Source of the DNA: Clostridia bacterium
Lineage (GTDB): Bacteria > Bacillota > Clostridia > Lachnospirales > Lachnospiraceae
Assembly (NCBI GenBank): GCA_003246295.1
Contig: QKAS01000032.1
Coordinates: 62,001 to 126,000, forward strand
Length of the DNA stretch: 64,000 nucleotides
Direction of reading: 5' to 3'
The notes below the pieces were generated by a model that was given only the letters and a program-made list of their open reading frames with translations, was not told the origin of the DNA and made no database searches. How positions within the stretch are numbered: position 1 is the stretch's first letter; each line of letters starts with the position of its first letter. The translations under genes were made by a program, and so were the position numbers. This document shows positions 27,724 to 36,758 of the stretch, piece by piece.

Positions 27724-30700
27724 CTACTCCTCTAGCTCTTTATCAATCAAATTCACACTCACAAGTGCTGAGACTCCTTTTTCCTGCATTGTAATACCAT
27801 AAAGACGGTCTGCCGATTCCATTGTTCCTCTTCTATGCGTAATTACAATAAATTGTGTGTTCTTTGATAGTTTATGAAGATACTTTGCATATCTGCCAAC
27901 ATTTGATTCATCAAGTGCAGCTTCAATCTCATCCAATAGACAGAAAGGGGAAGGCTTCAGATTTTGTATCGCAAATAAGAGTGCAATCGCCGTCAATGCC
28001 TTTTCTCCTCCTGATAACTGCATCATATTCTGCAGTTTCTTTCCTGGTGGTTGCGCAATTATTCTAATGCCTGCTTCAAGAATATCTTCATCTTCCATTA
28101 ATTCAAGGGTACCTTTTCCACCACCAAACAATTCCTTGAATACTTTATCAAATTCTCTTACAATCTGTCCGAATTTTTCCTGAAACTGTTTTCTCATTGC
28201 AGCATCAAGCTCTTCAATAATTTTAACCAGCGTCTGTTCAGCAGATACCAGATCATCATGCTGTGTTTTTAAGAATTGGTATCGTTCTGTGAGGTTTTTG
28301 TAATCTTCAATGGCATTAACATTTACATCACCTAATTTACGGATCTGTTCCTTCAGTGCACCAATTTCCTTTTTCATAATTGACAATTCCGGCATATCAT
28401 CCCGTTTCATACCAACGGCTTCACTTAAAGTAATTTCGTATTCATCCCACATATAATTTATCTGTGCTTCTAAATTTTCCTCAAGTTTATCATGTTGTGT
28501 ATTTAAACGATACACTTCCTTGTCAAGTGCATTCATTCGTTCTGCAATGGCTTCCCTATCAGTAAAGAATGTTTTCTGTCTACCAATTAATGTCTCTTTT
28601 CTCGCAATACAATCACTCAAATGTTTTTGTGTTCCATCCTGATAGGTATAGGATTCTTTAATCGTTTGTTCTATCTTTTTAATGCTTTCTTCTTTATGGC
28701 TGATTTCTTCGATTAACTCATTTTGTTTTTGTAAAATTTCTTCAAGTTCAGTATTTAAGCGCAGTATCTCACCCTGAATTCTGTTAATATTTTGCTGATG
28801 AAATTCCTGTTTTTGTAATTTTTTTTCAACTTCAACATCTAGTTCGCCAGTTTTACCAGTCTGTAGTGTTTCCTTTGTGCGTTGTGCTTCAAGTTTTTCC
28901 TGTAATTCAGTAATAATACCTTCTGTTTCTTTTTCAAGAACTTGAGAAGCTTCTAATTCAATCATAATTGAATTTTTCTGATCAGTAATATCAAGTATAT
29001 TCTGATCAATTTCTTCTTCTTCATTTTTCAGGGTTTCAAAACCTACTGCCGCTTCTTCTTTCTTTTCCTGTGCCTGTATTACATTTAATCGTGCAGTATT
29101 TTGTTCTATAAATTTATCCTGAATTTGCTTCTTACATTCTTCCAGGCTTTTCCTTAATATACTTCGTTCTTCTTTTAAGGTCTCTATCTCCTGCATAAAA
29201 GTATCAATCTCTATAAGATGGGCATTGACTTTCTTTTCAAGTTCATCCTGCTCTCTTTTCCGACCCAAAAGATTACTATTATTCTTAAACGCTCCACCAC
29301 TAATCGCTCCACCTGGAACGATTAATTCCCCTTCCAATGTTACCATACGAATTCCGTAGTCATATTTTTTTGCAATTTTTAATGCCTGATCTACATGATC
29401 TACAACTACAATACGTCCAAGCATTGCTTTCGCAACATTGGAATATTTAGGTTCTGTTGATACTAATGCATCTGCAAGACCCACTACACCTTTTTCATTT
29501 AAAACTTCGGGTGTTTTGAACTCTTGTGGATTTGTGATACTGGTCAAAGGTAAAAATGTAGCACGTCCAAATTTGTTCTGCTTTAAAAAAGTAATCATTT
29601 TCTTGGCAGTTTCTTCATTTTCGGTAACTATATTTTGAATATTACCTCCGAGTGCTGTTTCGATTGCAGTTTCATATTTCTTTTCAACTTTAATAATATC
29701 TGCAACAACACCGGCAATTTCAGGGTTGTTTTCCTTTTGCTCCATGACTTTTCGAATACTATTTCCATATCCCTCATATCGTTCTGAAAGATTGATAAGT
29801 GATTCTAGTTTTGATTTATCCTGGTGATAATCCACCTGTCTGTCACGAAGTTTCGTGTCTTTTTCTGTAAGCGCTGTATGAATCTCTTCCAGACGCTTTT
29901 CCATATCTTTTTGATTTCCATTTAATAGAGCAATTGCAGCACTAACCTGCTCAAACTCATCCTTGAGACGTTTTAAAATTTCTATCTGCTGTGACTCGTC
30001 AGATTTTACGCGTAAAAGCCTTGCATTCAACTCTGCTTTTCGTATTGTGATCTGTTCCAACATGGTATCATAACGTCCCATTTTAGAACGAATCATTGCT
30101 CTGTCGTTCAATGCTGTTATAATTGCATTTTTTGCAACTTCAATTTCAGCATTAAATGTTTCTATGGATTTCTGGATTTTTAATAAGCTTTCTCTGGCTT
30201 CATCTCTGATTTCTGCTGCTTTTTCCAAATCAGAATCGATTTCACTCTTTTCATTCAGGATTGCTTCCTTTTCACTTTCCTTCTGTTCCAGTTCCTGGCT
30301 TACCGTGTCTTTCCTTGTCTGTAAATGTCCTTCGCTTCCACGTGAAGAGTTAATCTGTTCTTTTAAAACATTGATTTCACCCTCAAGTTTCCCTCTCATC
30401 AGACCGCTGTCGTTGAGTGCCGCACGTTCTTTTTCAATTGTTTCTTCCAACTGTGACAGCTCATTTTGAATATTTTCATATTCAATTTTTATTTCTTCAT
30501 ATTTTGAAGTGCTTTCTTCTAAATCTGATGCTGCAATCTTCTGCTTTTCCTCTAGACTTGTCATCTGACTTTTCATTTTTTCATTTTCAAGCAGAAATAC
30601 ATTTACATCCAGATTTTTTAATTCTTCTTTTTTCTTTAAATATATTTTGGCAACTTCTGCCTGTTTTTCAAGTGGTTTTACCTGTTTTTCTATTTCAGAC

Positions 30701-31284
30701 AAAATATCACTGACTCTGACAAGATTTAATTTCTCATCTTCAAGCTTTTTTTGTGCTGTTAACTTCCTTCGTTTAAATTTAACGATTCCAGCCGCTTCAT
30801 CAAAAAGCTCTCTTCTTTCTTCTGGTTTTCCACTAAGGATTTTATCTATCTGTCCCTGTCCAATAATAGAATATCCTTCTTTTCCAATTCCAGTATCGTA
30901 AAACAGTTCATTTACATCTTTCAGTCTGCATGGTGTACCATTGATCAGATATTCACTTTCTCCGGAACGGTAAATCCTTCTTGCAATTGTAACCTCATTG
31001 TATTCAATTGGAAGCTGATGATCTGCATTGTCCAGTGTTATGGCAACATATGCATATCCAAGTGGCTTCCTGGTTTCTGTTCCCGAGAAAATGACATCCT
31101 GCATGGAGGCGCCTCGGAGTTGTTTTATCCTTTGTTCTCCAAGTACCCATCTTACAGCGTCTGCGACATTGCTCTTTCCACTTCCATTTGGACCTACAAT
31201 AGCTGTAATCCCATTATGGAACTGAAAATTTATTTTGTTTGCAAATGACTTAAACCCATGTACTTCTATGCTTTTTAAATACAT
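27724..31284 (-). CDS. smc: Chromosome partition protein Smc
   Basis: Chromosome-organising ATPase of 1186 aa, working as a dimer with ScpA and ScpB. The head halves are visible at both ends: Walker A GPNGSGKSN (31-39) and the C-terminal signature LSGGEKALTAIALLFA (near 1093) with the Walker B LLDEIEAALD. Two long coiled coils flank a hinge near 515-650 that holds the GGAISGG motif at its end. It lies between rnc and ftsY, the standard Firmicutes order. Transcription runs rnc-smc-ftsY. Confidence 0.98.
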   Translation of the reverse strand: MYLKSIEVHGFKSFANKINFQFHNGITAIVGPNGSGKSNVADAVRWVLGEQRIKQLRGASMQDVIFSGTETRKPLGYAYVAITLDNADHQLPIEYNEVTIARRIYRSGESEYLINGTPCRLKDVNELFYDTGIGKEGYSIIGQGQIDKILSGKPEERRELFDEAAGIVKFKRRKLTAQKKLEDEKLNLVRVSDILSEIEKQVKPLEKQAEVAKIYLKKKEELKNLDVNVFLLENEKMKSQMTSLEEKQKIAASDLEESTSKYEEIKIEYENIQNELSQLEETIEKERAALNDSGLMRGKLEGEINVLKEQINSSRGSEGHLQTRKDTVSQELEQKESEKEAILNEKSEIDSDLEKAAEIRDEARESLLKIQKSIETFNAEIEVAKNAIITALNDRAMIRSKMGRYDTMLEQITIRKAELNARLLRVKSDESQQIEILKRLKDEFEQVSAAIALLNGNQKDMEKRLEEIHTALTEKDTKLRDRQVDYHQDKSKLESLINLSERYEGYGNSIRKVMEQKENNPEIAGVVADIIKVEKKYETAIETALGGNIQNIVTENEETAKKMITFLKQNKFGRATFLPLTSITNPQEFKTPEVLNEKGVVGLADALVSTEPKYSNVAKAMLGRIVVVDHVDQALKIAKKYDYGIRMVTLEGELIVPGGAISGGAFKNNSNLLGRKREQDELEKKVNAHLIEIDTFMQEIETLKEERSILRKSLEECKKQIQDKFIEQNTARLNVIQAQEKKEEAAVGFETLKNEEEEIDQNILDITDQKNSIMIELEASQVLEKETEGIITELQEKLEAQRTKETLQTGKTGELDVEVEKKLQKQEFHQQNINRIQGEILRLNTELEEILQKQNELIEEISHKEESIKKIEQTIKESYTYQDGTQKHLSDCIARKETLIGRQKTFFTDREAIAERMNALDKEVYRLNTQHDKLEENLEAQINYMWDEYEITLSEAVGMKRDDMPELSIMKKEIGALKEQIRKLGDVNVNAIEDYKNLTERYQFLKTQHDDLVSAEQTLVKIIEELDAAMRKQFQEKFGQIVREFDKVFKELFGGGKGTLELMEDEDILEAGIRIIAQPPGKKLQNMMQLSGGEKALTAIALLFAIQNLKPSPFCLLDEIEAALDESNVGRYAKYLHKLSKNTQFIVITHRRGTMESADRLYGITMQEKGVSALVSVNLIDKELEE

Positions 31285-31295
31285 ATCACACCTGC

Positions 31296-31991
31296 TTATT
31301 GTTTATTATTTTTCATCATGACTAGCGCCTGATAGGCTGCTTTTTGTTCTGCGGCTTTTTTTGTACGTCCTTTTCCGCAACCAATGGTATCCTCACCTAG
31401 TTTTGCCTCAACACTGAACGTTTTATCATGATCTGGTCCTTCTTCAGCAATTAACTGGTAATGCAATGTAGCTTTATTATCCTTTTGTATCATTTCCTGT
31501 AGAATAGTTTTACTATCATAGAAAAGTTTTTTATTTTCTAAATCTGATAAAATAAAACGGAAAACAAACTCTTTTGCATGTTCAAATCCTCCATCAAGAT
31601 AGATTGCACCAAGGACAGCCTCGCAGACATCTGCTAAAATCGAATCACGCTCACGGCCTCCTGTAGATTCTTCTCCTTTACCAAGCAAAATATAATCACC
31701 AAGCGCAATCTCTCTTGCACAGAATGCAAGCGATGGCTCACATACACAGGATGATCTCATTTTTGTCAGTTCTCCTTCGGATAATTCCTGATTCTCAGAA
31801 AACAAGTATTCACTAGATATTAATTCAAGAACCGCATCCCCTAGAAACTCCAGTCTTTCATAATTTTTAAGTTTTAATATTTTCTGTTCATTAGAAAAGG
31901 AACTATGCGTAATTGCTTGTTTCAAAAGTTCCTTGTTCCCAAACTGATATTGGATTACTTTTTCAAGTTTATTAAGATCATGGTCTTTCAT
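31296..31991 (-). CDS. rnc: Ribonuclease III
   Basis: Double-strand-specific endoribonuclease for rRNA and mRNA processing. The 231-aa protein has the signature ERLEFLGDAVLEL (45-57) with catalytic acids and a second metal site around LADVCEAVLGAIYLD. A C-terminal double-stranded-RNA-binding domain covers about 155-228 (ending GRTKKAAEQKAAYQAL). I chose the ATG at 31991 because AAAGGA lies upstream; the longer frame reaches into the acpP terminator. It is 11 nt ahead of smc. Confidence 0.96.
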   Translation of the reverse strand: MKDHDLNKLEKVIQYQFGNKELLKQAITHSSFSNEQKILKLKNYERLEFLGDAVLELISSEYLFSENQELSEGELTKMRSSCVCEPSLAFCAREIALGDYILLGKGEESTGGRERDSILADVCEAVLGAIYLDGGFEHAKEFVFRFILSDLENKKLFYDSKTILQEMIQKDNKATLHYQLIAEEGPDHDKTFSVEAKLGEDTIGCGKGRTKKAAEQKAAYQALVMMKNNKQ

Positions 31992-32028
31992 GGTGTTCCT
32001 TTCACATTCATTCGTAGTCACTGACATT

Positions 32029-32051
32029 GAAAAAGCCCTGGTTCAGGGCTT
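32029..32051 (-). terminator. Intrinsic terminator between acpP and rnc
   Basis: An 8-bp stem AAGCCCTG / CAGGGCTT with a 3-nt loop, followed on the minus strand by TTTTTC. It may only partly terminate, since rnc has no evident promoter of its own. Confidence 0.75.
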
Positions 32052-32064
32052 AGTTCCTTACAGC

Positions 32065-32295
32065 TTAATTTGTAGCATGCTGAATCAATTCCAATGCCTG
32101 TGCAACAGTCGTTACTTTCTCTGCTTCTTCTGCTTCAATCTTTATATCAAACTCTTGCTCTATCCCCATAATAATCTGATAGATATCAAGTGAATCAGCT
32201 CCTAGATCATCTACAAAAGTTGTTTCAAGTGTAATTTCCTTCGTATCTACGCTCAAAACCATAGCAATCATTTCTTTAAGTATTTCAAGTTCCAT
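32065..32295 (-). CDS. acpP: Acyl carrier protein
   Basis: Carries growing fatty-acyl chains on a 4'-phosphopantetheine arm attached to Ser35 in [12 protein letters not shown]. The acidic 76-aa protein has the usual four-helix pattern. The residues after the serine (DIYQI) differ from the common DSL-x-x-VEL; this is mild and compatible with function. It lies 16 nt after plsX and ahead of a terminator. Confidence 0.96.
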   Translation of the reverse strand: MELEILKEMIAMVLSVDTKEITLETTFVDDLGADSLDIYQIIMGIEQEFDIKIEAEEAEKVTTVAQALELIQHATN

Positions 32296-32311
32296 GTCGG
32301 TACTTTACCTC

Positions 32312-33322
32312 CTATTGCTCTGCTGGCGTAATTTTTGACTTAATTTTATTGCTGATTTCCTGTTCTTTAAAAACAGAACACTGAAGGATGGAATTCTTTA
32401 TTTCAACTGATTTTGAACTGCCATGTGTTTTAATCACCAGTCCATTCAAACCAAGGAGTGGTGCTCCTCCATATTGTTCCAGATCAAAATCTTTCAATGT
32501 TTCTTTGAGCGCAGGCTTCACCAAGAGTGCACCTATTTTACTTCTAAAAGAAGACATTAATCCTTTTTTGATCTTGGAAATCAGAGTTTTTCCAACACCT
32601 TCATATAATTTTAAAATTACATTACCAACGAAAGCCTCACAAACAATAACATCTGCGACACCGGCTGGAATATCTCTTGCCTCAATACTACCAATGAAAT
32701 TAATATCCGGACAATTTCTTAATAACGGAAATGTTTCTTTCACAAGTGCATTCCCTTTTTCTTCTTCTGCACCTATATTTACAATAGCGACTTTCGGATT
32801 CTGAATCCCTACGACATGTTCCATATAAACAGAACCAATCTTCGCAAACTGAACCAGATGGGATGGTCTTGCATCAACATTTGCTCCACAATCTACCAAA
32901 AGTGAGACTCCTTTTTCTGTTGGAAGCAATGGTGCAAGCGGTGGTCTTTCAATCCCTTTCATTCTGCCAACAACGACCTGTCCGCCAACCAGTACAGCTC
33001 CTGTACTTCCAGCAGAAACAAACGCATCACAGACGCCTTCTTTCACCAGGTTCAGACCTTTTACAATCGATGAATCTTTTTTCTTACGGATTGCCATTAC
33101 TGGTGGTTCTGCTGTTTCAATTACTTCTTGTGCAGAAACAATTTCTATTTGATCCTTGTTATAAGAATAGGTTGAAAGGATTGGATTAATATCATTCTCT
33201 TTTCCCACAAGATATACTTTAATTGCTTTATTTTCATTTACTGCATCTACGGCACCTTTTATCATTTCAGCAGGTGCATGATCTCCGCCCATGGCATCTA
33301 GTGCAACTCTAACAAATTCCAT
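32312..33322 (-). CDS. plsX: Phosphate acyltransferase PlsX
   Basis: Peripheral membrane enzyme (336 aa) that turns acyl-ACP into acyl-phosphate, the donor used by PlsY. The family start VALDAMGGDHAP, the middle SAGSTGAVLVGG and the late FDLEQYGGAPLLGLNG are all present. AGGAGG precedes the ATG. It has its own promoter behind two tandem terminators that follow rpmF, and is co-transcribed with acpP. Confidence 0.96.
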   Translation of the reverse strand: MEFVRVALDAMGGDHAPAEMIKGAVDAVNENKAIKVYLVGKENDINPILSTYSYNKDQIEIVSAQEVIETAEPPVMAIRKKKDSSIVKGLNLVKEGVCDAFVSAGSTGAVLVGGQVVVGRMKGIERPPLAPLLPTEKGVSLLVDCGANVDARPSHLVQFAKIGSVYMEHVVGIQNPKVAIVNIGAEEEKGNALVKETFPLLRNCPDINFIGSIEARDIPAGVADVIVCEAFVGNVILKLYEGVGKTLISKIKKGLMSSFRSKIGALLVKPALKETLKDFDLEQYGGAPLLGLNGLVIKTHGSSKSVEIKNSILQCSVFKEQEISNKIKSKITPAEQ

Positions 33323-33349
33323 TCTGTCATCCTCCTGATACTCTATTTA

Positions 33350-33378
33350 AATATACTAAAAGTGCTATTAAAAAGCAA
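33350..33378 (-). promoter_or_regulatory. Putative promoter for plsX-acpP
   Basis: TTGCTT (33373-33378) and TATATT (33350-33355) are 17 bp apart on the minus strand, 28 nt ahead of the plsX start. Confidence 0.6.
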
Positions 33379-33379
33379 G

Positions 33380-33399
33380 AAAAAAGTGCCGAAGCACTT
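33380..33399 (-). terminator. Second of two tandem terminators after rpmF
   Basis: Stem AAGTGC / GCACTT closed by a TTCG tetraloop on the minus strand, followed by TTTT. It overlaps the upstream edge of the plsX promoter region. Confidence 0.7.
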
Positions 33400-33411
33400 G
33401 AAAGGCAAAAC

Positions 33412-33440
33412 AAAAAAAGTGTCCATATGGACACTTTTTT
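33412..33440 (-). terminator. First of two tandem terminators after rpmF
   Basis: A near-perfect palindrome, AAAAAGTGTCCAT / ATGGACACTTTTT, continues into a T-run on the minus strand. It begins directly after the rpmF stop codon. Confidence 0.75.
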
Positions 33441-33441
33441 A

Positions 33442-33621
33442 TTAGTCTACAGAAATGATTTCTTTTTTATTGTAAGAACCACATGCTTTACATACTCTGT
33501 GAGGCATCATAAGTGCACCGCACTTGCTGCATTTTACTAATGTAGGCGCGCTCATCTTCCAGTTTGCTCTTCTTTTATCTCTTCTACCTTTAGAAGATTT
33601 ATTCTTTGGACATATAGACAT
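33442..33621 (-). CDS. rpmF: Large ribosomal subunit protein bL32
   Basis: Ribosomal protein of 59 aa, translated by hand from the minus strand. It starts MSICPKNKSSKGRRDKRRAN, contains SAPTLVKCSKCGALMMPHRVC and ends EIISVD. The zinc ribbon is the pair CSKC and CKAC. The ATG at 33621 lies 2 nt after the stop of yceD, matching the near-universal yceD-rpmF pairing. The full four-cysteine zinc-binding form is kept. Confidence 0.96.
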   Translation of the reverse strand: MSICPKNKSSKGRRDKRRANWKMSAPTLVKCSKCGALMMPHRVCKACGSYNKKEIISVD

Positions 33622-33623
33622 CG

Positions 33624-34145
33624 TTACACCTCCTTATTATTTGCGTTAAAGATATCCTTTATTGCTGCCATACGTGGGTCGGGAATAAAGGTATCACACC
33701 CACATATCCCACCATTAAGGTCTTTTCCACATTTCATGCAGAGTCCTTTGCAGTCATCACTGCATAAGACCTTCATAGGCCAGTTCATCAATACTTCGTT
33801 GGTGACCAGGCTTTCTATGTTGAAAGAATATCCTTCCATAAACTCTGAGTTCTCATGTTCTTCATCAGCCATCTCTGGTGAAATAATCACTCCAGAAAAG
33901 GATAGTTCGAAAAGTCTTGTAACTTTACGAAGGCATCTGTCACAGGCTAGCTGCAATTCAAGTACCATAGTTCCTTGATATTCTGCTTGGCCAGGGCCGA
34001 CATTTGACGCCCTAAAAATAAGGGGCTCTTTTCGTATGATAGGAAAACTGCCATCAAATGAATGAAACTCATTCATCTCAATCTCACATTGAAGAGATTC
34101 TGTCCTTCCTTCATGCGATAAGACATTTGTCATGTTGATTAACAT
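33624..34145 (-). CDS. yceD: YceD family protein (DUF177)
   Basis: A 173-aa protein of the DUF177 family, regularly encoded just before rpmF and linked to 23S rRNA accumulation in plants and bacteria. The family core LACDRCLRKVTRLFELSFSG lies near 90-110. A second cysteine cluster follows (CSDDCKGLCMKCGKDLN and CGCD), which is likely a metal site. The ATG at 34145 has TAGGAG 6 nt upstream. It is read from a consensus promoter together with rpmF. Confidence 0.9.
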   Translation of the reverse strand: MLINMTNVLSHEGRTESLQCEIEMNEFHSFDGSFPIIRKEPLIFRASNVGPGQAEYQGTMVLELQLACDRCLRKVTRLFELSFSGVIISPEMADEEHENSEFMEGYSFNIESLVTNEVLMNWPMKVLCSDDCKGLCMKCGKDLNGGICGCDTFIPDPRMAAIKDIFNANNKEV

Positions 34146-34171
34146 AGTATACTCCTATTCACACTTAAACA

Positions 34172-34200
34172 ATTATACATACAGTAGCCCCTCATGTCAA
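34172..34200 (-). promoter_or_regulatory. Consensus sigma-A promoter for yceD-rpmF
   Basis: Perfect TTGACA (34195-34200) and perfect TATAAT (34172-34177) with a 17-bp spacer on the minus strand, 26 nt ahead of yceD. This is the strongest-looking promoter in the window. Confidence 0.9.
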
Positions 34201-34230
34201 CAATGAATTTTTATTATTAACATGCATTTT

Positions 34231-35436
34231 TTATTTACCGTTCTTCAGCTCTTTATAGGTTTCTCTTGCAATCATTAATTCTTCATTGGTAGGGATAACC
34301 ATTACTTTAACGTTGGAATCCTGCGTTGTTATGATCTGTTCTTTTCCACGCTTTTCATTTTTATCAGGATCAAGTTTTAATCCAAGATATGTCAGATAAT
34401 TACAAATCATGTCTCTGACAAGTCCACTGTTTTCTCCAATTCCTGCAGTAAAACAAATCCCATCAACGCCATTCATCGCTGCTGTATAAGAACCAATATA
34501 TTTTGCAGTTCTATAAGCAAATGCTTTCAGCGCCCTCACTGCTCGTTCATCATTCTTTTCATATGCCGACACAATGTCACGAAAATCTGAGCTCTCACCA
34601 CCCGAGAGTCCTAGCAGCCCTGAATCATGATTCAGCATTTTCATAAGTTCTTCAAGACCCTTATTTTCTTTGTTGCCAATGTATCCAAGAACAGACGGAT
34701 CAATATCTCCTGATCTGGTTCCCATGATCAACCCTTCAAGTGGTGTCAGGCCCATTGAAGTATCAATTGATTTCCCATATTTTACAGCCGTAACAGAAGC
34801 TCCGTTTCCCAGGTGACATACAATCAGTTTTAATTCTTTCTGATCTTTATCCATAAGAACAGCGGCTCTTTGTGCTACATAAGCATGACTCGTACCATGA
34901 AAACCATATTTTCTTACTTTATATTTCTCGTAATAATCATAAGGAATTCCGTACAAATATGCTTCTTCTGGCATTGTCTGATGAAATGCAGTATCAAATA
35001 CTGCAACCATCGGAGTCTCAGGCATCATCTTTTTACATGCCTGAATTCCAGTCAAATTAGCTTTATTATGAAGTGGTGCCAAATCACTGCACTCTTCAAT
35101 TGCTTTGATGACATCATCATTAATAATGACTGAAGAAGCAAAACGTTCTCCTCCATGAACAACACGGTGACCTACTGCTGTAATTTCATCTAAGGATTTA
35201 ATGACACCATTTTTTTCATCTGTCAAAGTCTCCAAGATGATTTTCATGGCATCTGCATGATTTTTTAACACTATCTTTGAATCAATTGTTTCTTTATTCA
35301 AAGCAGAAAAAACAAATCTGCTTCCTTCAATCGCTATTCTGTCGCAGATTCCTTTGACAATGACTTCCTCTGTTTCCACGTCAATCAGTTGGAATTTTAA
35401 TGAGGAACTTCCACAATTGATTACCAACACTTTCAT
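34231..35436 (-). CDS. ackA: Acetate kinase
   Basis: Converts acetyl phosphate and ADP to acetate and ATP, the main energy-yielding end of acetate fermentation. The 401-aa protein starts with VINCGSSSLKFQLID and keeps GHRVVHGGERF, CHLGNGASVTAV and GTRSGDIDPS with their catalytic Arg, His and Asp. It lies 42 nt downstream of pta in a two-gene operon. No terminator was seen before the yceD promoter. Confidence 0.97.
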   Translation of the reverse strand: MKVLVINCGSSSLKFQLIDVETEEVIVKGICDRIAIEGSRFVFSALNKETIDSKIVLKNHADAMKIILETLTDEKNGVIKSLDEITAVGHRVVHGGERFASSVIINDDVIKAIEECSDLAPLHNKANLTGIQACKKMMPETPMVAVFDTAFHQTMPEEAYLYGIPYDYYEKYKVRKYGFHGTSHAYVAQRAAVLMDKDQKELKLIVCHLGNGASVTAVKYGKSIDTSMGLTPLEGLIMGTRSGDIDPSVLGYIGNKENKGLEELMKMLNHDSGLLGLSGGESSDFRDIVSAYEKNDERAVRALKAFAYRTAKYIGSYTAAMNGVDGICFTAGIGENSGLVRDMICNYLTYLGLKLDPDKNEKRGKEQIITTQDSNVKVMVIPTNEELMIARETYKELKNGK

Positions 35437-35478
35437 TCTAATCCACCCTTACTGTTTACTAATATTCTATTTCTGAGT

Positions 35479-36483
35479 TTAACCATTAATCTGTGCCTGT
35501 ACGGCTGTCAGCGCAACTACACCCACAATGTCTTCCCATGTACACCCTCTCGAAAGATCATTAACAGGTTTTGCAATCCCTTGCAGCATTGGTCCATAAG
35601 CCTCAGCTTTTGCAAGTCTTTGTACAAGTTTATAGCCAATGTTTCCTGCATCCAGATTTGGAAAAATCAAAACATTTGCCTTTCCTTCTATCGGGCTTCC
35701 AGGTGCTTTTGATTTCGCTACGCCAGGAACAATCGCAGCATCAAGCTGAAGTTCTCCATCCAGAGCCAATTGTGGATATTTTTCATGAGCAATTTTAGTT
35801 GCTTCCACCACCTTATCCACTAATGGATGTTTTGCACTTCCTTTTGTGGAATGTGAAAGCATTGCAATAACAGGTTTCTTTCCAACAAGGTGATTAAAAC
35901 TTACAGCACTTGTTTCTGCAATGTCAGCAAGTTCTTCCGCTGTTGGATCCTGATTAAGCCCACAATCAGCAAATAAAAATGTTCCGCTTTCTCCTGCTTC
36001 ACAGTTTGGCACATCAAGAATAAAGAATCCAGATACCAGTTTAACACCTGGTGCTGTTTTTAGAATTTGCAGTGAAGGCCTTAGTACTTCAGCCGTAGCA
36101 TGGCATGCACCCGCAACCATACCATCTGCATCATTTGCCTTTACCATTACAACACCAAAAGTAAGATAATCTTTCTTTAAAATGTCGCGTGCCATGTCCT
36201 GTGTCATTCCTTTGGTTTTTCTTGTTTCATATAACAATTGGACATAGTCCTCAAGTTTATCCGTTGTCTCAGGATCGATTACAGTTACACCGTTTAAGTT
36301 CACCTCAAGCCAACCGGCACCATCCATAATTTTTTCTTCTTTTCCAATCATGATTACATTTGCAATTCCTTCCTCAAGGATATGCGCAGCCGCAATCAGA
36401 GTTCTTTTGTCATTTGTTTCAGGCATGACAATTGTCTTTTTGTTCATTCGCGCCTTTTCTTTAATAATATCAATATATGACAT
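35479..36483 (-). CDS. pta: Phosphate acetyltransferase
   Basis: Converts acetyl-CoA and phosphate to acetyl phosphate, which ackA uses. The 334-aa protein is the short single-domain form usual in Firmicutes, with no N-terminal regulatory domain. Family motifs include GVVMVKANDADGMVAGA near 115, FADCGLNQDPTAEELADIA near 180 and SHSTKGSAKHP near 225. AAAGGAG lies upstream. It leads the pta-ackA operon. Confidence 0.97.
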   Translation of the reverse strand: MSYIDIIKEKARMNKKTIVMPETNDKRTLIAAAHILEEGIANVIMIGKEEKIMDGAGWLEVNLNGVTVIDPETTDKLEDYVQLLYETRKTKGMTQDMARDILKKDYLTFGVVMVKANDADGMVAGACHATAEVLRPSLQILKTAPGVKLVSGFFILDVPNCEAGESGTFLFADCGLNQDPTAEELADIAETSAVSFNHLVGKKPVIAMLSHSTKGSAKHPLVDKVVEATKIAHEKYPQLALDGELQLDAAIVPGVAKSKAPGSPIEGKANVLIFPNLDAGNIGYKLVQRLAKAEAYGPMLQGIAKPVNDLSRGCTWEDIVGVVALTAVQAQING

Positions 36484-36523
36484 CTATAGTCTCCTTTCGG
36501 GTTTGTTTTCCAAAGATATTAGA

Positions 36524-36552
36524 ATTATATGACATTTATCCCCCAAAAACAA
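36524..36552 (-). promoter_or_regulatory. Putative promoter for pta-ackA
   Basis: TTGTTT (36547-36552) and perfect TATAAT (36524-36529) are 17 bp apart on the minus strand. Confidence 0.65.
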
Positions 36553-36690
36553 GTGATGCAGCCGAAAGGATTGTGCAAAATAAAGTACAAATTTGTATTT
36601 AATTGAATACAATCTATTTGTTAAAATGTTCACATAGTTCCATGCAAAATGTTAAATAAATATCAAGGCAAAAATACCCTGAAACACAAG

Positions 36691-36719
36691 TTGTCACAGG
36701 CATTAAAACATGATAGTCT
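36691..36719 (+). promoter_or_regulatory. Putative promoter for tmcAL
   Basis: TTGTCA (36691-36696) and TAGTCT (36714-36719) are 17 bp apart, about 40 nt ahead of the tmcAL start. The pta/tmcAL divergent gap is 275 bp; its middle holds no other recognisable element. Confidence 0.5.
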
Positions 36720-36758
36720 ATATCTATAGAACAGATAACACACAAAGGAGATCCAAAT

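Noticed and set aside
32388..32804. 138-codon plus-strand open frame
   Set aside because: It is a shadow opposite plsX, which is certain.
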